A DNA stretch of 64,000 nt. It comes from Dysgonomonas sp. PH5-45. GTDB lineage: Bacteria; Bacteroidota; Bacteroidia; Bacteroidales; Dysgonomonadaceae. Shown here one piece after another: positions 43,175 to 51,619 of the stretch (positions within the stretch are counted from its first letter, which is position 1; the number at the start of each line of letters is the position of its first letter). The DNA lies in contig NZ_JARXWE010000012.1 of NCBI RefSeq assembly GCF_029893235.1, positions 1 to 64,000 of the forward strand. Reading direction: 5' to 3'. The position numbers and the translations under genes are program-made. Below the pieces are notes generated by a model. It saw nothing but the letters and a program-made list of their open reading frames with translations, had not been told where the DNA came from and ran no database searches.

Positions 43175-43627
43175 ATGATACAACGTATACAGTCGGTCTA
43201 CTTATTGCTGGTTGCAATTTTAATGGCAGTGGCAGCATTTTTGCCTCTGGCCGAGTTGAAAAGTACAGGCGTACTTTACGAATTTGAAGCCGCGGGTATT
43301 TTTTTTGAAGGACATAAAGTTTTTGCTACTTGGGGAGTAATCACTTTTGCGGTACTGAGCGCATTGGCTTCTTTCGCAAATATCTTTTTGTATAAGAAAA
43401 GAAAAGTGCAGATATCCGTGTGTGCCATAACTCTGTTGTTTATAATGCTGTTTTATGTAGCATTTGGAGTTTATATGAATGTGGCGGTAGCCAAATTGAA
43501 TGCCGAATTTTTGGGTTTTGAATTTGGAATATCGTTGCCTGCCATAGCCTTTATATTGAATATACTTGCCTGGCATAAAATAAAAGCTGACGAAAAGTTG
43601 GTACGTTCGTTAGATAGAATACGTTAG
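43175..43627 (+). CDS. DUF4293 membrane protein
   Basis: A 150-residue protein with four hydrophobic segments (about 6-26, 48-66, 76-98 and 112-130), beginning MIQRIQSVYLLLVAILMAV. It is the DUF4293 family of Bacteroidetes, encoded after rpoZ. The function is unknown. Two terminators follow. Confidence 0.88.
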   Translation: MIQRIQSVYLLLVAILMAVAAFLPLAELKSTGVLYEFEAAGIFFEGHKVFATWGVITFAVLSALASFANIFLYKKRKVQISVCAITLLFIMLFYVAFGVYMNVAVAKLNAEFLGFEFGISLPAIAFILNILAWHKIKADEKLVRSLDRIR

Positions 43628-43654
43628 AAAAGAGTATATACCTAAAATACAGTT

Positions 43655-43697
43655 AAGAGACCGTTGATGTGAAAGCAGGATGGTCTCTTCTCTTTTG
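43655..43697 (+). terminator. First of two tandem terminators after the bamD operon
   Basis: AAGAGACC (43655-43662) pairs with GGTCTCTT (43682-43689), followed by CTCTTTT. Confidence 0.7.
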
Positions 43698-43698
43698 G

Positions 43699-43732
43699 GG
43701 ATTCCCTTACTGCAAAGGGATTCCGGGTTTTT
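43699..43732 (+). terminator. Second tandem terminator
   Basis: GGATTCCCTT (43699-43708) pairs with AAGGGATTCC (43715-43724) with one mismatch, then GGG and a T run. It overlaps the space just before the thioesterase gene, so some control of readthrough is possible. Confidence 0.6.
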
Positions 43733-43763
43733 ATAATTGTGTAAGAATTTAAAAGGACTAAAA

Positions 43764-44192
43764 ATGAGACTTCTGAGGAATAATGTAACCTCCCGTATAG
43801 AAAACACATTGGTGCAAACCCTGAAGATGGAGGTTATAGAAGACGATAACCCCACTTCGGTAACTATAAAAATGCCCGTGGGACGTTTCAATTGTCAGTC
43901 GTTGGGATTGCTGCATGGCGGGGCAACCATCGCTTTGGGCGAAACCGCTGCGGGAATAGGCTCGAATAACATCTGCGACGAAGACAAAGCATGCGTAGGA
44001 ATGCAAATCAGCACCAACCACATATCGAGTGCTCAGATAGGCGATGTGGTAAGAGCCGAAGCCGAACTCATACATAAGGGACATACCACCCATGTTTGGG
44101 ACGTAAATGTGTTTTCAGAAAACACCGGCAAACTGATATCATCCCTGCGTGTAACCAACAGTGTTATTAAACGGCCTCCGATAAATACTTAA
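43764..44192 (+). CDS. PaaI/YdiI-type thioesterase
   Basis: A 142-residue hotdog-fold thioesterase with the PaaI block GLLHGGATIALGETAA (residues about 49-64), where His-Gly-Gly and Glu are the usual catalytic parts. MenI-like (dihydroxynaphthoyl-CoA) hydrolases of menaquinone synthesis look alike, and a Bacteroidetes cell needs such an enzyme, but no men gene is nearby to support this. The ATG at 43764 with AGGA nine bases before it is preferred over an upstream GTG. Confidence 0.85.
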   Translation: MRLLRNNVTSRIENTLVQTLKMEVIEDDNPTSVTIKMPVGRFNCQSLGLLHGGATIALGETAAGIGSNNICDEDKACVGMQISTNHISSAQIGDVVRAEAELIHKGHTTHVWDVNVFSENTGKLISSLRVTNSVIKRPPINT

Positions 44193-44248
44193 ATATCTAT
44201 TGTCTCCGGAACGGCTTTTCTAATAATTACAATCTTTATACAATGATA

Positions 44249-44285
44249 AAACGGTTTTGACTGCAAATTACAGTCAAAACCGTTT
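44249..44285. terminator. Strong two-way terminator
   Basis: A 15-bp perfect stem (44249-44263 with 44271-44285) with a 7-base loop separates two converging genes. Confidence 0.9.
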
Positions 44286-44313
44286 ATATATAATGCAAGA
44301 TAAGCATGAGGAA

Positions 44314-44979
44314 TTAATTTGTTTCTGCTTTTTCGGGCTTGGCAATAATAGTTATTTGCAGTTCTATGTTATCGTTTATTATGCCATCTTTCAGTTCTGC
44401 AAAAAGAGTTTTAGATCCGTACTTAACATTCCATTGTGTGCGGTCTATCGTAAAAGGAACGGTTACAGCTTTATAGGTGTCACCTTCTTTAGTAATCTTC
44501 GCTCCAAAACGGATGTTTTTGGTAACGTCTTTAATTTTGAGGTTACCATTCACGTAGTGCGTAACGGTATCTCCGGTAGCGGCGGGTTCTATCTTTGTTA
44601 TGTCGAACCGGCTTTGGGGATATTGGGCTATATCAAAAAAGTCAGCGCTTTTCAGATGGTTTACCAACATTTCGTTCATTTTTTTGTCGGTCAAATCTTG
44701 ATTCACGATAGCGTTCATGTCGATAATGAACCATCCTGATGCCAAATTGTCGGCCGAAACAAACACTTTTCCGCTCTTGATGCCAATTGTGCCATAATGG
44801 TCGCCTCCGGGTTTCGACCCTTTCCAATGTATGGACGATGCTTGCAGGTCTGCAGTTAAAGCTGCGCCCTGTTCCGTAGCTACGGCTTGAGCGTCGGTTC
44901 CTTCAATCTTATTCTTCGGGGTATTACTGCACGATGCAGCAAAAAGCAGCATTGATAATGCTAATAAATAATTTTTCAT
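44314..44979 (-). CDS. YceI-family lipoprotein
   Basis: A 221-residue protein: a signal peptide with lipobox FAASC (Cys17), a short linker, and a YceI lipocalin-like domain (about 48-215) with SIHWKGSKPGG, FDIAQYPQSRFDITKI and FTIDRTQWNVKYGSK. YceI proteins bind long isoprenoid-like lipids in a beta-barrel in the periplasm. Being a lipoprotein is common in Bacteroidetes. It is a single-gene unit. Confidence 0.92.
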   Translation of the reverse strand: MKNYLLALSMLLFAASCSNTPKNKIEGTDAQAVATEQGAALTADLQASSIHWKGSKPGGDHYGTIGIKSGKVFVSADNLASGWFIIDMNAIVNQDLTDKKMNEMLVNHLKSADFFDIAQYPQSRFDITKIEPAATGDTVTHYVNGNLKIKDVTKNIRFGAKITKEGDTYKAVTVPFTIDRTQWNVKYGSKTLFAELKDGIINDNIELQITIIAKPEKAETN

Positions 44980-45281
44980 GATGATTTCTATTAGTTAATG
45001 TTTATATCTGATGTCTTAGGTTTGGGTTTTACCACGTTCCGGTAATTGTATATGGAGTTTACCACCGAACCAAATGGCTACGCCAACAATTATATTGTAG
45101 TACATTTATTTATTCGGAGTCTTTTTTACATATCTTCAATCTTATCTTTGCTTATAACGTACCACATTCGGAGTTTGTTCAATGTCTCATGTTTATCTGC
45201 TGTTTTTAGGCCATTAAGCGTTATAGCGGTATAAATGAGTTATATACCGTACAGATAAAGAGTGATGTTGATTCGCGTTGA
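44980..45281. other. Intergenic stretch between yceI and rmuC
   Basis: I see no gene here. The only structure is a 7-bp hairpin, CGGTATA (45227-45233) with TATACCG (45243-45249), 33 bases past the rmuC stop, which may end the rmuC transcript. No TAnnTTTG box stands out for the YceI gene. Confidence 0.5.
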
Positions 45282-46550
45282 TTATTGACTGTCGGGCAAT
45301 TCTTTTTGCGATTTTACGCCCAGTTCTTTAAGCATCTCTGCTTGGCGTATAAGGTTGCCGTTGCCGTCTTTCAACTGGCCGAAGGCCTTATCGTAGCTTT
45401 TTTGTGTACGTTCTATGTTTTTACCTACGTCTTGCAGGGTTTCAACAAATCCGGCAAATTTGTCGTAAAGTATTGCCCCGCGTTTGGCTATTTCTTGTGC
45501 GTTGCGACTTTGGTATTCGCGTTTCCATAAGTCGGAAACCACTTTGAGCGAAGCTATCAGATTGGTGGGGCTGATAAGCAATATACGTTTTCGGTATGCG
45601 TAATCCCAAAGGGTGGTGTCGAGTTGCATAGCCAGAATGTATGCCGGTTCGTTGGGAATGAACATCATTACAAAATCGAGAGAGTCTATGTAGTCTTGGT
45701 ACGATTTCAGGCTCAGCTCGTCAATGTGTTTTTTGATGGAAGTGATATGTTCTTTTTCGGCAATGGCCTTTTCGGTATCAGATTCCGATTCGACGTATCT
45801 GACATAAGCATTGAGCGAAACTTTAGAGTCGATAACTATTTTGCGCCCACCGGGATAGGCAACAATTATATCGGGTTGCATATATTGGTTTTGATCGTTG
45901 CGGATACGCTCGCCGCTGTCGTTTTTTATGAAGTCTTGGGTGTAGTATTCTTCGCTTTTTTTTAATCCCGATTTTTCGAGGATTGACTCCAGAATCATTT
46001 CGCCCCAGTTGCCTTGTATTTTGTTATTGCCTTTCAGGGCTTTGGTCAGATTGTTGGCATCTTCGCTTATGCGGTTGTTGAGGGCTACGAGGTCTTTTAT
46101 TTTTTCTTCGAGCGAGAATCGTTGTTTCGATTCCTTATCGTAGGTTTCTTCTACCTTGGTTTTGAACTCGGCCAGCTTTTCGTTCAATGGTTTCAATATA
46201 GCGTCTATATTAGCTTTGTTGGTATCGGTGAAGCGGGTTGTTTTTTCTTCCAGAATCCGGGTTGCCAAAATCTGGAAGTCTTTGTTCATCTGCTCGCGAA
46301 TGTTGGCTACCTCATTTTGTTGTGCTTGCAAAAGCTCTTCTTTGGCCGATAGCGTTGCCCTCAATTGGGCTATGGTTTCTACATCGTCCATCTGTTTTTT
46401 GTGCAGGGTGTTTATTTCCTGCTCCCATTTTTTCCGTTCGGTTTTAGCCTCTTCTTTTGTCGCGCTTATTTGTTGCTTCGCATTTTTTTGTATTACAAAT
46501 ACCAAAATAAAAGCGATGAGAATGACTATGAGTATGATAATATATTCCAT
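45282..46550 (-). CDS. rmuC: DNA recombination protein RmuC
   Basis: A 422-residue protein with an N-terminal membrane segment (about 2-22), a long coiled coil (about 28-170) and the RmuC nuclease-like domain (about 190-390) with GNWGEMILESILEKSGL, MQPDIIVAYPGGRKIVIDSK and FVMMFIPNEPAYI. RmuC limits DNA inversions at short repeats. The start MEYIIILIVIL is preferred over one 12 codons upstream. It is a single-gene unit. Confidence 0.95.
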   Translation of the reverse strand: MEYIIILIVILIAFILVFVIQKNAKQQISATKEEAKTERKKWEQEINTLHKKQMDDVETIAQLRATLSAKEELLQAQQNEVANIREQMNKDFQILATRILEEKTTRFTDTNKANIDAILKPLNEKLAEFKTKVEETYDKESKQRFSLEEKIKDLVALNNRISEDANNLTKALKGNNKIQGNWGEMILESILEKSGLKKSEEYYTQDFIKNDSGERIRNDQNQYMQPDIIVAYPGGRKIVIDSKVSLNAYVRYVESESDTEKAIAEKEHITSIKKHIDELSLKSYQDYIDSLDFVMMFIPNEPAYILAMQLDTTLWDYAYRKRILLISPTNLIASLKVVSDLWKREYQSRNAQEIAKRGAILYDKFAGFVETLQDVGKNIERTQKSYDKAFGQLKDGNGNLIRQAEMLKELGVKSQKELPDSQ

Positions 46551-46732
46551 GTTTTTTTTGATTCTTTTTAGAGAATTACAGGCCAATTGCTAAGATACGA
46601 AAGTAAGAAGAATTTTTATGATATATGGAGCGAATTTTATTTACGGAAACTAAAAAAATGTGCAAATAGTTTTAAAATCCTAATGCTGTAAACAAAAGGC
46701 TTAGGGCAAATGTTAGATACAGAAATAATGAT

Positions 46733-46740
46733 TACTTTTG
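46733..46740 (+). promoter_or_regulatory. Promoter -7 box of the aroQ operon
   Basis: TACTTTTG matches TAnnTTTG; the -33 position reads TGTT, a weak match. It lies 69 bases before the aroQ ATG at 46810 and supports that start over the longer frame, whose first codon would overlap the promoter. Confidence 0.5.
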
Positions 46741-46809
46741 TGGTCTGGGAAATTAAAGGCAGATAAAAACAAACCGAAAGTAAAAGCATTTTTTAAGTAT
46801 TTAAAGGTA

Positions 46810-47238
46810 ATGGAAATTCTGATAATAAACGGGCCAAATTTGAATCTTCTCGGCAAGCGGGAACCTTCTGTATATGGCAGTACTTCGTTCGATGATTATT
46901 TTTCCGAATTACAGGCAAACTTCGAGGGTAGATGCCGGCTTTCTTATTTCCAGTCTAACCACGAAGGAGATTTGATAGACAAAATCCATGAAGTAGGATT
47001 TTCGTATCATGGCATTATTATCAATGCCGGAGGGTATTCTCACACTTCTATAGCTCTGCACGATGCTATAAAGTCTGTTACTACTCCTGCCGTGGAAGTA
47101 CATATTTCAAACATTCAGGCTCGCGAGGAGTTTCGCCACAGGTCGCTTGTGGCAGCGGCGTGCCGGGGGTCTATATCGGGCTTGGGGCTCGACTCGTACC
47201 GATTAGCAATAGAGCATTTAATCAAGAAAACAAAATAA
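46810..47238 (+). CDS. aroQ: 3-dehydroquinate dehydratase, type II
   Basis: A 142-residue enzyme of the shikimate pathway. Motifs: INGPNLNLLGKREPSVYG with the catalytic Tyr22, INAGGYSHTSIALHDAI, and VEVHISNIQAREEFRH with the catalytic His. The start MEILIINGPN fits the family; the open frame extends 24 codons upstream but would begin at the promoter. It is followed after nine bases by pyk. Confidence 0.96.
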   Translation: MEILIINGPNLNLLGKREPSVYGSTSFDDYFSELQANFEGRCRLSYFQSNHEGDLIDKIHEVGFSYHGIIINAGGYSHTSIALHDAIKSVTTPAVEVHISNIQAREEFRHRSLVAAACRGSISGLGLDSYRLAIEHLIKKTK

Positions 47239-47247
47239 AACTACTTT

Positions 47248-48714
47248 ATGTTTAAAAAGACAAAGATTGTTGCAACAATTTCGGATTTGAAATGTGATGT
47301 CGATTTCATTCGCTCATTATACAACGAAGGTATCAACGTTGTTAGGATGAATTCGGCGCATATGTCGGAAGAAGGATTTGTACAGGTTATAAATAACGTT
47401 CGCACCGTGTCGGAAACGATTGGTATCATGATGGACACAAAGGGTCCGGAAATACGTACGATGGCAACCGAATCGGGCGATAAAATAGCGGTAAAGACAG
47501 GGTACAGGCTCAAGGTTGTTGGCGATGCTAACCGTAAATCGAACTCGGAGGTTATTGCCGTTTCGTATCAGAATATAGTTACGGATGTTCCTATGCACAG
47601 CACCTTGCTGATAGACGATGGCGAAACAGCTCTCAGAGTTATAGAGAAAGGAGAAGATTACCTTCTTTGCGAAGTGCTGAACGATGGAGTGATAGGTAGC
47701 CGCAAAAGTGTGAATATTCCGGGGGTAAGAATAAATCTGCCTTCTATCACCGAAAAGGATAAACGGAGCATTGAAATAGCCATCGCAAACGGCGCCGACT
47801 TTATAGCTCACTCTTTTGTGAGGAACAAAGAAGATGTTATTGAAATCCAAAAAATTCTTGATGCGCACAATAGCGATATAAAAATCATTGCCAAAATAGA
47901 AAATCAAGAAGGGGTTGATAACATAGACGAAATATACGAGCATGCCTACGGTGTAATGGTTGCCCGTGGCGATTTGGGTATTGAAGTACCTCAGGAAAAC
48001 ATCCCCGGCATACAACGTTTGCTTATCCGTAAGGCAATACAATATAAAAAACCGGTTATCGTGGCCACGCAAATGTTGCATACCATGATCGAAAACCCTC
48101 GCCCCACAAGGGCCGAAGTAGCCGATATAGCCAATGCCGTATATTACGGAACCGATGCGGTGATGTTGAGCGGCGAAACAGCTTACGGAAAATATCCGGT
48201 AGAGGCTGTACGCACAATGGCATCGGTAGCACGGGCTGCCGAGATATCAAAGCTACAAGAAAAATCTATGTCGGTTCCCTTCAGCGATAGCGAGTACGAC
48301 CGCACTTCGTTCCTTGCCAAACAGGCGGTTAAGGCAACCAACCAATTGGGAGTTAAAGCTATTATCAACGATAGTGTATCGGGGCGCACAACACGAACCT
48401 TGGCTGCTTTCCGGGCTAAAGTTCCTGTATATGCTTTCTGCTATAAACCCGAAATTGCCCGTCAACTGTCGCTTTGTTATGGGGTGGATGCCCGCTATCA
48501 GGCTGCTACGGGTATGACAACCAATAAGCACAAAGAATATTTTTTGGCTGCCCTCAAGGCTCTGACCGCAGAAAACGCAATATCGAAAGATGATTTTGTT
48601 GCATACCTAAGCGGGGCTTATTCCGACGGAATAGGTGGTACTTCGTTTTTGGAGATAGAGAAGGCAGGACATGTTATCGACGCCGGGAAAAAATATTTTG
48701 TACCGGTAGAATAA
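47248..48714 (+). CDS. pyk: Pyruvate kinase
   Basis: A 488-residue glycolytic enzyme that makes ATP and pyruvate from phosphoenolpyruvate. It has the barrel start TKIVATISDL, MDTKGPEIRTM, IIAKIENQEGVDNIDEI (catalytic Lys region), MVARGDLGIEVP and TRAEVADIANAVYYGTDAVM. The C-terminal allosteric domain is present (VSGRTTRTLAAFRAKVPVYA). It lies between aroQ and a GNAT gene. Confidence 0.97.
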   Translation: MFKKTKIVATISDLKCDVDFIRSLYNEGINVVRMNSAHMSEEGFVQVINNVRTVSETIGIMMDTKGPEIRTMATESGDKIAVKTGYRLKVVGDANRKSNSEVIAVSYQNIVTDVPMHSTLLIDDGETALRVIEKGEDYLLCEVLNDGVIGSRKSVNIPGVRINLPSITEKDKRSIEIAIANGADFIAHSFVRNKEDVIEIQKILDAHNSDIKIIAKIENQEGVDNIDEIYEHAYGVMVARGDLGIEVPQENIPGIQRLLIRKAIQYKKPVIVATQMLHTMIENPRPTRAEVADIANAVYYGTDAVMLSGETAYGKYPVEAVRTMASVARAAEISKLQEKSMSVPFSDSEYDRTSFLAKQAVKATNQLGVKAIINDSVSGRTTRTLAAFRAKVPVYAFCYKPEIARQLSLCYGVDARYQAATGMTTNKHKEYFLAALKALTAENAISKDDFVAYLSGAYSDGIGGTSFLEIEKAGHVIDAGKKYFVPVE

Positions 48715-48730
48715 GAGCAAAGTATTGCGT

Positions 48731-49186
48731 ATGATACAAATAAGAGAGTACAGAGCATCTTATATGCCGCTTATAACATCGCTTATCTATAAGACGGTGC
48801 ATGCGATAAGCAACAAGTTCTATTCCGAAGAAGAAAAGAACGCTTGGATGCCGGAGGCCTTTCTTGAAAAAGAAATTCCGCTGAAGTACACTCTGGTTTG
48901 TTTTGAAGGAGAAGAATTGGTAGGGTTTGTTGATTTTGACGAAAAAAACGGCTTTATCAATTACCTTTATACTTCGCCCGAACATCAGCGAAAAGGTATA
49001 GCCTCGATGCTCTATGCGAAAATAGAAGAACGGATGCGTATGCTCGGTTTGTATCGTATATCGGCACGGGCATCGAAGGCGGCTGTTGCTTTTTTTGAGA
49101 AAAAAGGGCTGGATATTCGTTGGGAAAACGAAATAATGCGGCAGGGCATTGTACTTACTAACTATACGATGAGTAAAAACCTGTAA
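48731..49186 (+). CDS. GNAT-family N-acetyltransferase
   Basis: A 151-residue acetyltransferase with the core acetyl-CoA loop HQRKGIASMLYAKIEERM (about 83-100) and a preceding strand NYLYTSPE. ASKAAVAFFEKKGL near residue 118 is typical of the PA4866/YjaB-like group. The substrate is unknown. The ATG at 48731 is chosen over a TTG two codons earlier. It is 16 bases after pyk. Confidence 0.88.
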   Translation: MIQIREYRASYMPLITSLIYKTVHAISNKFYSEEEKNAWMPEAFLEKEIPLKYTLVCFEGEELVGFVDFDEKNGFINYLYTSPEHQRKGIASMLYAKIEERMRMLGLYRISARASKAAVAFFEKKGLDIRWENEIMRQGIVLTNYTMSKNL

Positions 49187-49203
49187 CGTAAAGTAAACTG
49201 CGA

Positions 49204-49848
49204 ATGGACAAAGAACGATTGGAGGCTCTTGAAGATTACGTTCTTCAGCATATTGACGAAGAAAGCGACCTGCTGAAACAGCTCGACCGTGATGCCCATG
49301 TTAATTTGCTCCGTCCACGGATGCTTTCGGGGCACTTGCAAGGGCGGATTCTGAAAATGTTTTGTCGTTTGCTCAATCCGCGCCATATACTTGAGATAGG
49401 AACATATACCGGTTATGCAACCCTTTGTTTGGCCGAAGGGGCTGCCCACGATGCCGAGATACACACTATTGAGGTGAACGACGAGTTGGAGGATTTTATA
49501 CTCAAACATCTGCATAAATCGAAACTCAAAGATAAGATTCATCTACATATTGGCGATGCCATGCGGATAATACCAACAATAGATTGTATCTTTGACCTCG
49601 TGTTTATTGATGCCAATAAACGGCATTATGTGGAGTATTACGATTTGATATTCGATAAAGTGCGCTCCGGAGGGCTTATCATTGCCGATAATACCCTGTG
49701 GGATGGCAAGGTGCTTGACGAACCTCACCATACCGATAAACAAACAATAGGCATACAGATATTTAACGAAAAAATAGCGAAAGACGAGAGGGTGGAAAAA
49801 GTAATACTACCCATCCGTGACGGACTGACTTTGATTTGGAAAAAGTGA
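49204..49848 (+). CDS. SAM-dependent O-methyltransferase
   Basis: A 214-residue class I methyltransferase of the O-methyltransferase family 3 (COMT-like). The SAM motif I is LEIGTYTGYATLCLAEGA (residues about 60-77); later blocks are FDLVFIDANKRHYVEYYDLI and GGLIIADNTLWDGKV with the metal-binding Asp/Asn residues. The substrate, usually a catechol-like compound, is unknown. It is within the aroQ-pyk-rbfA unit. Confidence 0.92.
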   Translation: MDKERLEALEDYVLQHIDEESDLLKQLDRDAHVNLLRPRMLSGHLQGRILKMFCRLLNPRHILEIGTYTGYATLCLAEGAAHDAEIHTIEVNDELEDFILKHLHKSKLKDKIHLHIGDAMRIIPTIDCIFDLVFIDANKRHYVEYYDLIFDKVRSGGLIIADNTLWDGKVLDEPHHTDKQTIGIQIFNEKIAKDERVEKVILPIRDGLTLIWKK

Positions 49849-49888
49849 GGCCGGAAAAAAACAAGAACCCTTTTATAATCTACGAGAT

Positions 49889-50257
49889 ATGGAAACAACA
49901 AGACAACAGAAAATAAACAGGCTTATACAAAAAGAGCTTGGCGATATATTCCTACTGCAAACAAAACAAATGCAAGGCGTGTTGGTATCGGTCAGCACGG
50001 TACGCATCAGCCCCGATTTGGGTGTGGCTAAAGTGTATTTGAGTATCTTCCCTTCGGCCAAGGCTAAAGAACTGCTCGAAAATATTAAAACAAACGCCAA
50101 AGCAATACGTTTCGATATAGGCAAACGGATGGGCAAGCAGTTGCGTATCATTCCTGAGTTTGCGTTTTTCTTGGACGATTCGCTTGACTATCTGGAGGGA
50201 ATAGATAAGCTTTTGAAAACTGGAAATAAACCGGAAGATACAAACCCCTCGGAGTGA
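49889..50257 (+). CDS. rbfA: Ribosome-binding factor A
   Basis: A 122-residue KH-fold factor for late 30S subunit and 16S rRNA 5'-end maturation. Motifs: QQKINRLIQKELGDIFLLQ, VSTVRISPDLGVAKVYLSIF and RIIPEFAFFLDDSLDYLEGI. Its stop overlaps the GTG start of the next gene (GTGA), showing translational coupling. Confidence 0.96.
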   Translation: METTRQQKINRLIQKELGDIFLLQTKQMQGVLVSVSTVRISPDLGVAKVYLSIFPSAKAKELLENIKTNAKAIRFDIGKRMGKQLRIIPEFAFFLDDSLDYLEGIDKLLKTGNKPEDTNPSE

Positions 50258-51498
50258 ACCTTCCGTTCTACATAGCCCAGAGGTATTTGTTCTCCAAGAA
50301 ATCGCATAATGCCGTAAATGTGATTTCGCTCATATCGGTATGTGGCATTGCTGTGGCTACAATGGCAATGGTTTGCGCCTTGTCCGTATTCAACGGATTT
50401 AAGGACTTAAACATGAACTCATTCAGTAGCATCGACCCCGACTTGCGGATAACCGCAGTGAAAGGCAAAGTTTTTGATCCTAACACTAAAAACATACAGG
50501 CAATCAGGAATATACCGGAAGTGACAGCCGTTTGCCAGTCGATCGAAGAAAATGCTTTAGTAAGGTTCGAAGACCGTCAGGTTTTAGCCACGGTAAAAGG
50601 CATAGATTCAAGCTTTATAAAAACTATAAATCCTCAGAAATTACTGCTTGAGGGGAAATTTTCGGTAAAAGAAGGCGATACCTTTTATTCGGTAATAGGC
50701 GTAGGTTTAGCTATGAACTTAGGCGTCAGAGCCGATTTTGTAGCACCTCTTGAACTCTATGTGCCTAAGCGAGATGTAAAGGTGAATATGGCTAACATGA
50801 ATGCGGCTTTTACCCACGATTACGCTTATCCACGGGGACTGTTTTCAATAAATCAACAGAAATATGACGAGGAACTACTTTTCATTTCGATGGAGCAAGC
50901 CCGTTATCTGTTCCGTTACGATAAAGAAGTAACCTCACTCGATATTAGTTTGAAAAACGAACAATCGGTCGATAAAGTGAAAGCAGAAATAAAATCACTT
51001 ATCGGTCAGGAGTATAACGTGAAAGACCGTTACGAACAACAAGAAGAAACATTCCGGATGGTAAATATCGAAAAGTGGGTAACCTTCCTTATATTGGTGT
51101 TTATATTGGTTATCGCCGTGTTTAATATAATAGGTTCGCTTTCTATGCTTATCCTCGATAAGAATGAGGATGTAAGAATATTGCAAAATCTGGGAGCAAA
51201 CAATAATCTTATATCGAAGATATTTTTGTTCGAAGGTTGGCTCATATCCATGTTTGGCACCATTATAGGTTTATTGTTGGGTATAGGTTTATGTCTGTTG
51301 CAGCAGCATTTTGGCTTGCTCAAGCTGAATAGCGAATCGGCTTTGTTGGTTGTAAATGCGTATCCGGTTGTGGTTGAATTTCTTGATATCCTTGCCATAT
51401 TTCTAACTGTGAGTTTTATAAGCCTACTGTCGGTTCTTTATCCGGTCAGCAACCTGCGTTCACGGTTGCGGAATAGATGTATTGGAAATGAAGGCTAA
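50254..51498 (+). CDS. LolC/LolE-type ABC transporter permease
   Basis: A 414-residue FtsX-like permease with an N-terminal helix (AVNVISLISVCGIAVATMAM), a large periplasmic domain (about 50-265) and three C-terminal helices. These features mark the LolCE proteins that release lipoproteins for outer-membrane delivery. The start is GTG, overlapping the rbfA stop, as in related Bacteroidetes. No LolD ATPase gene is in the window, so its partner lies elsewhere. Confidence 0.9.
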   Translation: MNLPFYIAQRYLFSKKSHNAVNVISLISVCGIAVATMAMVCALSVFNGFKDLNMNSFSSIDPDLRITAVKGKVFDPNTKNIQAIRNIPEVTAVCQSIEENALVRFEDRQVLATVKGIDSSFIKTINPQKLLLEGKFSVKEGDTFYSVIGVGLAMNLGVRADFVAPLELYVPKRDVKVNMANMNAAFTHDYAYPRGLFSINQQKYDEELLFISMEQARYLFRYDKEVTSLDISLKNEQSVDKVKAEIKSLIGQEYNVKDRYEQQEETFRMVNIEKWVTFLILVFILVIAVFNIIGSLSMLILDKNEDVRILQNLGANNNLISKIFLFEGWLISMFGTIIGLLLGIGLCLLQQHFGLLKLNSESALLVVNAYPVVVEFLDILAIFLTVSFISLLSVLYPVSNLRSRLRNRCIGNEG

Positions 51499-51533
51499 CG
51501 CCCATTTGATTTCATTGTTTAAAAAAAAGGTTT

Positions 51534-51541
51534 TATATTTG
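51534..51541 (+). promoter_or_regulatory. Promoter -7 box of the acyltransferase gene
   Basis: TATATTTG matches TAnnTTTG, 79 bases before the coding start; no -33 TTTG at 19 bases. Confidence 0.4.
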
Positions 51542-51619
51542 TCGTTTTAGAAAGTAAGCACACATATTTTGTTTGATAGTGTTGTTTTCTAATTAAGTGC
51601 AATGTAAAACATAATATAA

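Noticed and set aside
45046-45234. 62-codon plus-strand frame between yceI and rmuC
   Set aside because: Hydrophobic low-complexity product, no start context and no promoter box; likely chance in AT-rich DNA.
47317-48081. Minus-strand open frame of 254 codons inside pyk
   Set aside because: Antisense of pyruvate kinase, rich in Tyr, Phe and His and without motifs.
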